Below are positions 16,988 to 25,539 of a stretch of DNA of 59,570 nt, one piece after another (the first letter of the stretch is position 1; each line of letters opens with the position of its first letter). The notes below the pieces were generated by a model. That model saw only the letters and a program-made list of their open reading frames with translations, was not told where the DNA came from and did no database searches. The stretch lies in assembly GCA_004213025.1 (NCBI GenBank), contig SHBC01000003.1:1-59570 (forward strand). The letters run 5' to 3'. Both the position numbers and the translations under genes were made by a program. The stretch comes from SAR116 cluster bacterium. GTDB lineage: Bacteria > Pseudomonadota > Alphaproteobacteria > Puniceispirillales > Puniceispirillaceae.

Positions 16988-18084
16988 CCGGGTTCCAGCG
17001 TGCCATCGCCACCCTTGGTGGCCTCTGCGCGGCGGTTGCGTTCCTGATCGCCATCATCGGCACGGACGGCGCCGGCATCACGCTGATAGCCGCGGGCATT
17101 GTGCTTGCCGGTGTCGGCCTACGGCATCATCTGGAGCTGTGGCCACAGGCGCGGATCGATCTTCTCGCCAGCCTTGGCGGCATGGCGCTGCTGCTGTCCA
17201 TCCTTGACGGTGACATGCCGGCGGCAAGCTGGCCGTTGCTGATCGCCTGCTGGCTGTTCGGATGGCTGGCGGTGGAAAAGGCAATGGCGGCGCGACGCCA
17301 GCCAAAGGCGCTGTCCTCTGTGGTCTCACTGGCGGTGCCGGTCTTCTTCGGCGCGTGGATCATCTTTGTCTGGGAAATGCTGACAGTCGGCCTGCAGATC
17401 CCCACCGTATTGCTGCCACCACCATCGATGATCGCCGTTCGCTTTGCCGCCTCGACCTCCATCCTCTGGGCCGATTTCCAGCAGACCGTCATCAAGGCGG
17501 CGCTGAGCGGCTATATCCTCGGCTGTGGCAGCGCCTTCATCACCGCCATCCTGATCGACCGTGTGCCGTTCCTGCAGCGCGGCCTGATGCCGGTCGGCAA
17601 TTTCATCTCGGCGCTGCCGATTATCGGCATCGCACCGATCATGGTGATGTGGTTCGGCTTTGACTGGCAGTCGAAAGCCGCCGTTGTCGTGGTGATGACC
17701 TTCTTCCCGATGCTGGTGAACACCGTCGCCGGACTGCAGGCAACGCAGGCGATGGAACGCGACCTGCTGCGCACCTATGCCTCTTCCTATTTTCAGCTGC
17801 TGATCAAGCTGCGATTGCCGACCGCGGCACCCTTCATCTTCAACGCGCTGAAGATCAATTCCACACTGGCGCTGATTGGCGCCATCGTCGCCGAATTCTT
17901 CGGCACCCCCATTGTTGGCCTTGGCTTTCGTATCTCGACCGAAGTCGGTCGCATGAATGTCGATATGGTGTGGGCGGAAATTGTTGTTGCCGCCCTCGCC
18001 GGATCACTCAGCTACGGCCTTCTCAGCCTGCTTGAACGGCAGGTCACCTTCTGGCACCCCTCAAACCGCCGGAAATCCTCTTAA
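16984..18084 (+). CDS. ABC importer permease, subunit 2
   Basis: A 366-residue permease, longer than its partner because of an N-terminal extension with about four predicted helices (residues 1-125) before the BPD_transp_1 core. The coupling loop is DLLRTYASSYFQLLIKLRLP, and GAIVAEFFGTPIVGLG matches the paralogous loop of subunit 1. It overlaps the preceding gene by 4 nt. The extension is an oddity: it resembles an extra membrane domain and might aid assembly, but its role is unknown. Confidence 0.88.
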   Translation: MTGFQRAIATLGGLCAAVAFLIAIIGTDGAGITLIAAGIVLAGVGLRHHLELWPQARIDLLASLGGMALLLSILDGDMPAASWPLLIACWLFGWLAVEKAMAARRQPKALSSVVSLAVPVFFGAWIIFVWEMLTVGLQIPTVLLPPPSMIAVRFAASTSILWADFQQTVIKAALSGYILGCGSAFITAILIDRVPFLQRGLMPVGNFISALPIIGIAPIMVMWFGFDWQSKAAVVVVMTFFPMLVNTVAGLQATQAMERDLLRTYASSYFQLLIKLRLPTAAPFIFNALKINSTLALIGAIVAEFFGTPIVGLGFRISTEVGRMNVDMVWAEIVVAALAGSLSYGLLSLLERQVTFWHPSNRRKSS

Positions 18085-18117
18085 CCAACCAAAAGATCAC
18101 AACCTAGGGAGCACAAG

Positions 18118-19107
18118 ATGAAAAAGACACTGACAACCCTGCTGGCAATTGCCGCAACCGTTGCCATGGGCACGGCGGCAAGCGCGGCAGACAAGCTGAC
18201 ATTGCAGCTGAAATGGGTCACCCAGGCCCAGTTCGCCGGCTATTTCGTCGCCGCCGACCAGGGCTTCTATGACGCCGAAGGCCTCGACGTCACCATCAAG
18301 CCCGGCGGACCTGATATTTCGCCGGTTCAGGTGATCGCCGGTGGCGGTGCCGATGTGGTGATCGACTGGATGCCATCGGCGCTGGCCTCGCGCGAAAGGG
18401 GCGTGAACCTCGTCAACATCGCCCAGCCCTTCAAATCATCGGGCATGATGCTGACCTGCCGCAAGGATTCCGGCATCAAGGCACCGGCCGATTTCCGCGG
18501 CAAGACACTTGGCGTCTGGTTCTTTGGCAATGAATATCCGTTCCTGTCATGGATGAGCCAGCTTGACATCCCGACCGATGGCAGCAGCGGCGGCGTGAAT
18601 GTCCTGAAGCAGGGCTTCAATGTCGACCCGATCCTGCAGAAGCAGGCCGAGTGCGTGTCCACCATGACCTATAACGAGTACTGGCAGATCATTGATGCCG
18701 GGCTGACCGCCGACGAGCTGGTCGTCTTCAAATATCAGGAACAGGGCGTGGCAACACTCGAGGACGGACTCTATGTGCTTGAGGACAGGCTTCAGGACGC
18801 CGCCTTCCAGGATCAGATGGTGCGGTTTGTCCGCGCCTCAATGAAGGGTTGGAAGTGGGCCGAGGAGAACCCGGACGCCGCCGCTGACATCGTTCTCGAG
18901 AATGACGCCACCGGCGCCCAGACCGAGAAGCATCAGCGCCGGATGATGGGCGAGATCGCCAAGCTGACCGCCGGTTCGAACGGCGCTCTGGACCCGGCCG
19001 ATTATGAGCGCACAGTGGCAACGCTGATGAAAGGTGGATCGGATCCGGTGATCACCAAGAAGCCGACAGGCGCCTGGACGCACATGATCACCGACAAGGC
19101 GCTGTAA
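18118..19107 (+). CDS. ABC importer periplasmic binding protein, NMT1/THI5-like
   Basis: A 329-residue solute-binding protein with a signal peptide (residues 1-23, ending ASA) and the NMT1/THI5-like domain beginning LTLQLKWVTQAQFAGYFVA, the form that binds pyrimidine-like or thiamine-precursor ligands. Last gene of the pyrimidine operon and followed by a strong hairpin terminator. The upstream leader has AGGGAGCAC as ribosome site. Ligand assignment to a pyrimidine comes from context only; an aromatic sulfonate or other heterocycle is possible. Confidence 0.9.
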   Translation: MKKTLTTLLAIAATVAMGTAASAADKLTLQLKWVTQAQFAGYFVAADQGFYDAEGLDVTIKPGGPDISPVQVIAGGGADVVIDWMPSALASRERGVNLVNIAQPFKSSGMMLTCRKDSGIKAPADFRGKTLGVWFFGNEYPFLSWMSQLDIPTDGSSGGVNVLKQGFNVDPILQKQAECVSTMTYNEYWQIIDAGLTADELVVFKYQEQGVATLEDGLYVLEDRLQDAAFQDQMVRFVRASMKGWKWAEENPDAAADIVLENDATGAQTEKHQRRMMGEIAKLTAGSNGALDPADYERTVATLMKGGSDPVITKKPTGAWTHMITDKAL

Positions 19108-19129
19108 GGTCAGACGCACACCACCAGAA

Positions 19130-19164
19130 AAAGGGGCCACTCGTATCACGCGGGTGGCCCTTTT
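19130..19164 (+). terminator. rho-independent terminator of the pyrimidine/ABC operon
   Basis: Stem GGGCCAC (19134-19140) pairs with GTGGCCC (19154-19160), extended by a G-T and three A-T pairs, and ends in TTTTC. The A-run on the 5' side means it can also act on the minus strand, ending the convergent deaminase operon. Confidence 0.88.
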
Positions 19165-19184
19165 CTTATGGGATTGTTTGCGGA

Positions 19185-19637
19185 TCAGTCCTCGGCGATA
19201 TCCTCGGCCCAGAGCTCGGGCTTCTCGCGGATGAAGCGTTCCATCAGCGCGATACAGTCGGAATCGTCGGCGATCACCACCTCGACGCCGTGCTGGCGAA
19301 GGAAATCCTCATTGCCACCAAAGGTGGTGTTCTCACCGACCACCACGCGCGGGATGCCGAACTGGACGATGGTGCCGCTGCACATCATGCAGGGGCTGAG
19401 GGTGGTATAGAGGACGGTGTCGCGATAGGTTCGCTGGCGGCCGGCCTTGCGCAGCGCATCCATCTCGCCATGCGCGATCGGGTCGCCTTGCTGCACCCTC
19501 TGATTATGGCCACGCGAGACTTCCTGCCCGCCGCGCGCCAGCACCGACCCGATCGGGCAGCCCCCTTCGTCAAACCCCTTCTTCGCCTCCTCATAGGCGA
19601 TCATCAGCATCTGTCTGTCGGTCTCGGTCATCATCAT
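19185..19637 (-). CDS. cytosine deaminase, fungal FCY1-like (CDA fold)
   Basis: A 150-residue Zn deaminase of the cytidine-deaminase fold. Zn ligands are His56 in HGEMDAL, with catalytic Glu58, and Cys83/Cys86 in SPCMMC. The layout follows yeast cytosine deaminase along its full length from memory, including LYTTLSPC, GIPRVVVGEN and the C-terminal WAEDI end. This differs from the amidohydrolase-type CodA of E. coli. It would make uracil from cytosine, feeding PreTA. Three consecutive ATGs occur (19637, 19634, 19631) behind AGGAGA. It ends the polyamine-type ABC operon, 16 nt after the deacetylase gene. Guanine or another amino-heterocycle cannot be excluded. Confidence 0.85.
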   Translation of the reverse strand: MMMTETDRQMLMIAYEEAKKGFDEGGCPIGSVLARGGQEVSRGHNQRVQQGDPIAHGEMDALRKAGRQRTYRDTVLYTTLSPCMMCSGTIVQFGIPRVVVGENTTFGGNEDFLRQHGVEVVIADDSDCIALMERFIREKPELWAEDIAED

Positions 19638-19653
19638 GTTCTCCTGTCTTCTC

Positions 19654-20547
19654 TCAGCGTCCCTGCCTGGTCCCTTGCGGCCCGGTGTAATAGGGAAGAT
19701 GTTCAACCCGCGGCGTGTATTCACCACGCGCCACAAGCCCGTCCAGATGGTCGGCGATCTGGTCCAGCCGCGCGAACCATACATCCTTTGTCCGCAGGGT
19801 TTCCTCGAGCCACGCCTCGACCTGGCGCCAGCGCGCCAGCCGGCCGGTCAGGAACGGATGGATGATCAGAATGAAAAACCCACCAGCCTCATAGGCGGCG
19901 TCAAATTCTTCCCAGAACGCGCCAAGGCCGGCCGACGGTGCCTTGACCGGCATCATATAGCCGATCTCGGCATAATGTGCGAAGGGCGGCCAGTCGTCGG
20001 TGCCCCAATGGACCGGCATTTCCCAGAACCCGCCTGCCGCCGTTTCCACCCGATAGGGGATATCGTCGGCCATCATCGAGGATTCATACCGGAACCCATG
20101 CTCGACCAGAAGATCGACCACCTCCTGGTTGATGTTATAGACCGGCGCCCGGTACCCCGCCGGCGTGCCGCCACAATATTTCCGGTAAGCCGCCAGCGCC
20201 CGCTCGAACCAGTAGCGCTGATCCGGCGCCTCGATCGGATCCTCATGAAGATAGCCGTGATGGCCGATCTCATGACCGCCTTCGAGGATCGCCTCGACAG
20301 CCTTCGGATAGGTCTCGACGCACCAACCGGGAAGGAAGAAGGATTGCTGGATACCGAACCGGCGGTAGGTGTCGAGAATCCGCGGTATCGCCACCGTCGG
20401 GCCATAGCGCCCCATGCTGATCGGATACAGCCTGTCATGCGCGTCCTCGGGCCTGGCGATATGGATCAGGCTGTCCGCATCCATATCGAAGGAAATCACG
20501 CAGGCACATCTGGCACCGTTTGGCCATGGTACGGGGTTCTGGATCAT
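19654..20547 (-). CDS. polysaccharide-deacetylase-fold hydrolase (PuuE/HpPgdA-like)
   Basis: A 297-residue NodB-type metal hydrolase. The metal motif is SFDMDADS near residue 19, then HEIGHHGYLHEDP near residue 92 and YRAPVYNIN near residue 129, followed by HPF near the end. In this subgroup the members act on N-acetyl groups or on cyclic amides (PuuE allantoinases, cyclic imidases) rather than on polysaccharides. No signal peptide is present, so it is cytoplasmic, favouring a small cyclic amide. A GGGAGG ribosome site is 5 nt before the ATG. It lies between the ABC ATPase and cytosine deaminase genes. Confidence 0.82.
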   Translation of the reverse strand: MIQNPVPWPNGARCACVISFDMDADSLIHIARPEDAHDRLYPISMGRYGPTVAIPRILDTYRRFGIQQSFFLPGWCVETYPKAVEAILEGGHEIGHHGYLHEDPIEAPDQRYWFERALAAYRKYCGGTPAGYRAPVYNINQEVVDLLVEHGFRYESSMMADDIPYRVETAAGGFWEMPVHWGTDDWPPFAHYAEIGYMMPVKAPSAGLGAFWEEFDAAYEAGGFFILIIHPFLTGRLARWRQVEAWLEETLRTKDVWFARLDQIADHLDGLVARGEYTPRVEHLPYYTGPQGTRQGR

Positions 20548-20585
20548 CCTTGCCTCCCTGCCCTTCGGGCCGTCCTGCTGCGCGG

Positions 20586-21674
20586 TCAGTCCGCGCCGAT
20601 ATAATGGGCCTGGTCCGCCGTCCAGCTGAGATAGATGGCAGCGGCCTGCTTCAAATCCATTTTCGACAGCTCGCGTTCCTGAAGCTGGACCTTCAGCTCG
20701 CTGCCATCTTCCGCCTCGAGGAACAGCGTCACCACCGAGCCGATGAATTCCTCCGAAATCAGCGAACAGGCGATGGCATTGCCACGCCGCGGCTTTGTGG
20801 TGGAAATCTGCGCCAGGTCGGCCGCCACGACGAACCGCGCCACCTCGCCCTTCTTCGGCTTGTCATGCTGCCCAAGATCGACAGTGAAGCTGCCAAGACT
20901 GCCCTCAAGGGTCACCGTCCTTGCCGATGCCTTGGCAACGGTGCCGGAGATGATGTTGTTACGCCCAACAAATTCGGCGACGAACCTGTTCGCCGGCGCG
21001 CGATAAATGTCCTTCGGCGATCCGATCTGCGCGATATGCCCACGCGACATGATCACCACCCGGTCCGCCATGGCAAAGGCCTCGGATTGTGAATGGGTGA
21101 CATAGACAAAGGTAATCCCAAGCTCGCGCTGAAGCTTTGTCAGCACCGACTGCATGCGGATCACAAGATTGGCATCAAGCGCCGAGAGCGGCTCGTCGAG
21201 AAGCAGGATCCGCGGCTCGATCACCAGCGAGCGCGCCAGCGCGACACGCTGTTTCTGGCCGCCGGAAAGACTGGCAATGTCACGCTCGGCAAATTCGGCG
21301 ATTTCCATCCGGTCAAGCCATTCCAGCGCCCGCCGCCGCCGTTCGGCCGCCCCGACGCCGCGCATCTGCAATCCGAATTCAACATTCTCACGGGCATTCA
21401 GGAACGGGAACAGCGCCAGCGACTGCCAGACAAGCGGCGTGTCACGCTCATGCGCCGGCACCTCGTTCATCACCCGGCCATCCATCAGCACCTCGCCTTG
21501 CGACGGCGCCTCGAGCCCGGCAAGCATCCGCAATGTCGTCGTCTTGCCACAGCCGGACGGGCCCATGATGGCCACGAACTCGCCAGCCTCGATGGTGAAA
21601 TTAATCCGCTCCACAGCGACAAAGTCACCGAAGCGTTTCACCACCGATCTGAATTCAACAAGCGGCGCTACCAT
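20586..21674 (-). CDS. ABC importer ATPase, spermidine/putrescine type
   Basis: A 362-residue PotA-like nucleotide-binding protein with Walker A GPSGCGKTT, signature LSGGQKQR, Walker B ILLLDEPLSALDAN and a C-terminal TOBE domain from about residue 270 (VARFVVAADLAQ onward). Family members import polyamines, but the paired hydrolase and deaminase suggest another amine or heterocycle. It is the fourth gene of a minus-strand operon starting with the binding protein at 24603 and follows the permease by 4 nt. Confidence 0.9.
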   Translation of the reverse strand: MVAPLVEFRSVVKRFGDFVAVERINFTIEAGEFVAIMGPSGCGKTTTLRMLAGLEAPSQGEVLMDGRVMNEVPAHERDTPLVWQSLALFPFLNARENVEFGLQMRGVGAAERRRRALEWLDRMEIAEFAERDIASLSGGQKQRVALARSLVIEPRILLLDEPLSALDANLVIRMQSVLTKLQRELGITFVYVTHSQSEAFAMADRVVIMSRGHIAQIGSPKDIYRAPANRFVAEFVGRNNIISGTVAKASARTVTLEGSLGSFTVDLGQHDKPKKGEVARFVVAADLAQISTTKPRRGNAIACSLISEEFIGSVVTLFLEAEDGSELKVQLQERELSKMDLKQAAAIYLSWTADQAHYIGAD

Positions 21675-21678
21675 GAGA

Positions 21679-22473
21679 TCAAACTTCCTTCTTGCTGCGG
21701 GTCATCAACACCACCTGCGCAATGATAACCAGCGTCATCGACACCAGGAAAACAAAACTGCCGATGGCGTTGACCTGCGGGTCGATATTGCCGGTGACAA
21801 TTTCGAGGATGATCACCGGGATCGTCTTGTTCAGGCCCGAAACGAACCAGGAAATGGCGAATTCATCAAACGACACCGCGGCTGTCAGGCAGAAGGACGA
21901 GATGATCGCCGGCATGCAGAACGGCACGATCACCCGGCGCAGTGCGCTCCACTGGCTGGCGCCGAGGTTCCAGGCGGCGGATTCAAGGCTTGGATCCATC
22001 TGGTTCAGCCGCAGGCGGATGATCGCCATCGCGAACGGCGCTGTCAGGACGCTGTGGGCGATGATGATCGACATCACCTGCCCCGAGATGCCAAGCTTGG
22101 CGAACCAGGCCAGCATCGCCAGCGCCATGATGATCAGCGGGATTGTCGGCGGCAGCAGGATCAGCCCGAGATAGATCGGCTTCAGACGGAAACTGTAGCG
22201 ATAATCGGTATAGGCGGTGGCGAACCCCAGCAGCGTGGCGATGGTCGCCGTCGACAGCGAGACTGTCAGGCTGGTCCGCGCCGCCTCCCACACATCGGGG
22301 TCGTTCCAGACCGTCCGGTACCATTTCAGGGTGAAGCTGCCGAGCGGGATGGTCGGGAACCGGTCCGAATTGAAGGAAAAGATCACGCTGAACAGGATCG
22401 GCGCGAAGATGAAGACAAAGACAAGCGCCAGATAGCCAAAAAGCAGCCAGCGCAGGGTGCGGTTATCGCTCAT
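21679..22473 (-). CDS. ABC permease, PotC-like
   Basis: A 264-residue inner-membrane permease with six hydrophobic segments. The coupling loop lies in ESAAWNLGASQWSALRRVIVP, which carries the EAA-type pattern. The start at 22473 overlaps the end of the upstream permease gene (ATGA) and has AGGAGGG 5 nt before it, which rules out a longer upstream frame. It pairs with the next listed permease. Confidence 0.9.
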   Translation of the reverse strand: MSDNRTLRWLLFGYLALVFVFIFAPILFSVIFSFNSDRFPTIPLGSFTLKWYRTVWNDPDVWEAARTSLTVSLSTATIATLLGFATAYTDYRYSFRLKPIYLGLILLPPTIPLIIMALAMLAWFAKLGISGQVMSIIIAHSVLTAPFAMAIIRLRLNQMDPSLESAAWNLGASQWSALRRVIVPFCMPAIISSFCLTAAVSFDEFAISWFVSGLNKTIPVIILEIVTGNIDPQVNAIGSFVFLVSMTLVIIAQVVLMTRSKKEV

Positions 22474-23357
22474 CCGACCCTCCTGCGATAGGCCGCCATG
22501 ATGCCGGCAAAGGCAACAATGAACAGCGTTACCATCATCACCACCGCCACCACCGCGGCGCGCGGCCATTGCTGGCCGGACTTCACCGTGTCGACAATCA
22601 GGATCGGCAGTGTCGGCGGTTTCGAGCCACCAAGATAATAGGGGCTGACAAAATCGCCGAAAGACAGGATGAAACAGAACACGGCGGCGATGATCAGACC
22701 GGTGCGCGCCATCGGCAGGATCACCCGGTAGATCGTGCGGAACGGTCGGCAGCCGAGATTGAACGCCGCCTCGACAAGCGATTTATCGATATTCGCCAGC
22801 GCGAAGGTCTGCAGGATGATGACCAGCGGCAGCGTCAGCGTCATATAGCCGACGACGGTGCCGAACTTGGTGTTCAGCATCACGAACGGCCCCAGTCCCA
22901 GATAGCTGAGGCCGGCATTGATCACACCACTTTCGGCAAGGATCACATACCAGGAGAAGATACGCACAAGATAGCTTGTGAAGAACGGGATGATCAGCAT
23001 GAAGATGGCCCAGCGCCGCACCGTCTCGCTGACCTTGAAAGCCAGCGTGTAGGCGGCCGGAAAGGCCACCATCATGGTCACGACAGTGCCAATGCCGGCG
23101 AGGCCCCAGGTCAGAAAATAGCTGTCCCAGAAATAGTCCCGGCCCAGCATCTTGAGCCAGTTCTTCATCACGAAGTCTTCCTGCATCCGATAGTTGCGGA
23201 CAATGAAGAAGGACATCGCCACCATGAAACATAGCGGGCCAAGGAAGAACAGCGACTGCCAGATGATGATCGGCAGCCGGAATGTCAGCTTGAAAACCGA
23301 GTCTTGCCGCGCGGCGGATGGCGCGGCAGCGGTTGGCGTGGGGGGTGAGTCACTCAT
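22470..23357 (-). CDS. ABC permease, PotB-like
   Basis: A 295-residue permease with an N-terminal Ala/Pro-rich cytoplasmic tail and six membrane segments. The EAA-type loop is VEAAFNLGCRPFRTIYRVILP. The start is ATG 23357, with a GTG one codon upstream. It is separated from the binding-protein gene by 109 nt containing a stable hairpin, so permease expression is probably set lower than that of the binding protein. Confidence 0.9.
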   Translation of the reverse strand: MSDSPPTPTAAAPSAARQDSVFKLTFRLPIIIWQSLFFLGPLCFMVAMSFFIVRNYRMQEDFVMKNWLKMLGRDYFWDSYFLTWGLAGIGTVVTMMVAFPAAYTLAFKVSETVRRWAIFMLIIPFFTSYLVRIFSWYVILAESGVINAGLSYLGLGPFVMLNTKFGTVVGYMTLTLPLVIILQTFALANIDKSLVEAAFNLGCRPFRTIYRVILPMARTGLIIAAVFCFILSFGDFVSPYYLGGSKPPTLPILIVDTVKSGQQWPRAAVVAVVMMVTLFIVAFAGIMAAYRRRVG

Positions 23358-23423
23358 CACATTATCAACCGGGATATCACATCCTGGTCACGGGCCGGTC
23401 ACGGAACGGGCCGGTCGCGGGAC

Positions 23424-23444
23424 GGGCGGCGCAGACCGCCGCCC
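23424..23444 (-). promoter_or_regulatory. intercistronic hairpin after binding-protein gene
   Basis: A perfect 7-bp stem GGGCGGC/GCCGCCC with a 7-nt loop lies between the binding-protein gene and its first permease. No T-run follows on the minus strand, so it is more likely an mRNA-stabilising or attenuating element than a terminator. Similar elements sit at 38049-38080 and 50295-50322. Confidence 0.6.
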
Positions 23445-23466
23445 TCCCTTCAGGCGTGATGTCCAC

Positions 23467-24603
23467 TCAGGCGTTCTTGTATTCGGACCAGAAATCGTTC
23501 CAGTCCTCAAGCGTCTGCTGAACCGGAATGTTCCGGTAGTGGATGCGGCCTTCCTTGACCAGCGTGATCGGGTCATTGGCCATGCCGTCCACCTGACCTG
23601 TACGCTCGGCCTCGGCACGGTCGACCTCATTCAGCCTGGCCCGGCCACTCTTCGTGATGGCAAAGCCCGGATAGGCCGCCATCTGCGCCGATTTCACCTG
23701 GCCTTCAGCCGACAGCATGTACTGGATGAACTTCTTGACGATGTCGGCCTTGTCCGTGTCCTTGCCGATGCAATAGGATTCGGTCCACTGGATACCACCT
23801 TCCTTCGGCACCACGGACCCGACAGGCGCGCCGTCCTTTTCCAGAACACCGGTGATCCAGTCACCGATACCGCACATTGCCAGCATCTCGCCATTCTTCA
23901 GCGAGTTGAAGGTTCCGCCATAATCGAAATAGCCGCCAACCTGCGGGCGCAGCGACAGCGTGGTTTCCTGGACGGCATCCCATTTGCCACCAGACAGATC
24001 CCACAGCCCGGCGCCATTGCCGTTATAAAGGCTCATCATGCCAAGGCTTGGCAGGTGCCAGTCGAAATGACCGACTTTCCCCTGCACTTCCGGCTTCCAG
24101 AAGCATGAATAGCTCATCGCTTCTTCGGCGCTGATGGCATTTTTATTGTAGGACACACCGAGATGGCCAAAGCGCACCATCATCGAAAACAGCTTGTCGT
24201 CCTTCCAGTGCCCGGGGAATTTGGTGAAATCCTCATAGAGCATGTCATCGAACGGATAGTCGGCGGCGTTCATCTCCTCGATATAGCCGGCGGCGTTCAA
24301 CTGCTGCACGAACTCGCCATCTGACAGGATGATGTCATAGGTGCCGGGGGGCGACTGCGCGATCAGCCCCAGCATATTGTCACCGCCAGCATAGTATTTC
24401 GGCTTGAACTTGACGTTGTTGGCTGCCTCGAACTCGGCGACGATGTCAGGTTCGCCATGGCCGTACCAGGCCAGCATGTTGATCTCGGTCGGCGCGGCCC
24501 AGGCCCGCGAAATGAAGGGGGTCGACAGCGCGGTCGCCGCACCATATGTCAGCGCCTTGCGCCGTGACAGTTTCGAGCCAAAAAGGTTTGCTGTAGGTTT
24601 CAT
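23467..24603 (-). CDS. ABC periplasmic binding protein, spermidine/putrescine (PotD) family
   Basis: A 378-residue extracellular solute-binding protein. The N-terminus SRRKALTYGAATALSTPF has a twin-arginine motif, so Tat export is likely, with cleavage after AWA. The mature protein begins EINMLAWYGHGEPDIVAEFE, typical for family 1/PotD proteins. First gene of the operon that continues through both permeases, the ATPase, the deacetylase-fold hydrolase and cytosine deaminase. It is divergent from the gene at 24796; the intervening 192 bp presumably holds both promoters, but I see no clear palindrome there. Confidence 0.9.
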   Translation of the reverse strand: MKPTANLFGSKLSRRKALTYGAATALSTPFISRAWAAPTEINMLAWYGHGEPDIVAEFEAANNVKFKPKYYAGGDNMLGLIAQSPPGTYDIILSDGEFVQQLNAAGYIEEMNAADYPFDDMLYEDFTKFPGHWKDDKLFSMMVRFGHLGVSYNKNAISAEEAMSYSCFWKPEVQGKVGHFDWHLPSLGMMSLYNGNGAGLWDLSGGKWDAVQETTLSLRPQVGGYFDYGGTFNSLKNGEMLAMCGIGDWITGVLEKDGAPVGSVVPKEGGIQWTESYCIGKDTDKADIVKKFIQYMLSAEGQVKSAQMAAYPGFAITKSGRARLNEVDRAEAERTGQVDGMANDPITLVKEGRIHYRNIPVQQTLEDWNDFWSEYKNA

Positions 24604-24795
24604 TTATTCACTCCCTTGATAGTGCCGCGCCTGGCTGGTCGCAGATTGCATTCCAGCATGGGCAGATTTAAGCTTGTGTAAAGCATAAGCCGGTAAGGTA
24701 TCCTGCCCGGCACCCGCCTACATGTGCTGATTTTGCACCGTGGTGACGCAAATTCCGACCTGCCTTCACGGCTCTCCCCATTCTAAGCTGAAGAT

Positions 24796-25539
24796 ATGCA
24801 ACGTTCTGATTTCCATAAAAAATTCGACAGCCCTGGCCCGGTCATCCTGCCTGTCATCCATGTCCTTGATGAAGCCTCGACAGGGGCCAATATCGACCGC
24901 ATCGTCGATGCCGGCCTGAGGGGGTGTTTTCTGATCAATCATGATTTCGGGATTGATCCTTTCCTGCCCATCATCAAGGCGATTCGCACCCGCTATCCAG
25001 ATTTCTGGATCGGGCTAAATTTTCTGGCCGTGACGGGTCTGAAGGCGTTCCCCATCCTGGCCGAACTTGGCAGGCAGGGCACCCCTATTGACGCCTATTG
25101 GGCCGATGATGCGCGCATTGACGAGCGCACCGACAGTCAGGACGAGGCCGAGGAAATCGCCGCCACCCGCCGCGATTGCGGCTGGGACGGTCTGTATTTC
25201 GGGGGCACCGCCTTCAAGAAACAGCGCCCCATCGACCCGCAGGATCATGCCCGCGCCGCCGCCATCGCCGGCGGCTATATGGATGTGGTGACGACGTCAG
25301 GCATCGCCACCGGCAAATCGGCCGATATCGGCAAGCTGGACCAGTTCCGCCGGTCACTGCCTGACAGACCGATTGCCCTTGCCTCGGGGATCACACCTGA
25401 GAATGCCCATGACTATGGCATGGTTGATTGTTTTATGGTCGCGACAGGCATTAACATCGAGGATGATTTCTACACCATCGACCCGGCGCGCCTGGCGCGC
25501 CTTGTCGCCATTTGCCGTGAAATGGGAGCAACATCATGA
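24796..25539 (+). CDS. BtpA/SgcQ-like TIM-barrel protein
   Basis: A 247-residue protein with features of the BtpA/SgcQ TIM-barrel family: LPVIHVLD at the first strand, CFLINHDFG, WIGLNFLAVTG, YWADDARI, GLYFGGTAFKK, VVTTSG and a C-terminal IALASGITPENA phosphate-site-like segment. No enzyme activity can be assigned. It overlaps the start of a phosphoribosyltransferase gene by 4 nt (ATGA), so the pair is translationally coupled and probably handles one ribosylated or phosphoribosylated compound. Ribosome site is weak. Confidence 0.72.
   Translation: MQRSDFHKKFDSPGPVILPVIHVLDEASTGANIDRIVDAGLRGCFLINHDFGIDPFLPIIKAIRTRYPDFWIGLNFLAVTGLKAFPILAELGRQGTPIDAYWADDARIDERTDSQDEAEEIAATRRDCGWDGLYFGGTAFKKQRPIDPQDHARAAAIAGGYMDVVTTSGIATGKSADIGKLDQFRRSLPDRPIALASGITPENAHDYGMVDCFMVATGINIEDDFYTIDPARLARLVAICREMGATS

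Noticed and set aside
23424..23444. Rho-independent terminator after the PotD-like gene
   Set aside because: No T-run follows on the minus strand and the permease genes of the same system continue directly, so transcription is expected to proceed.
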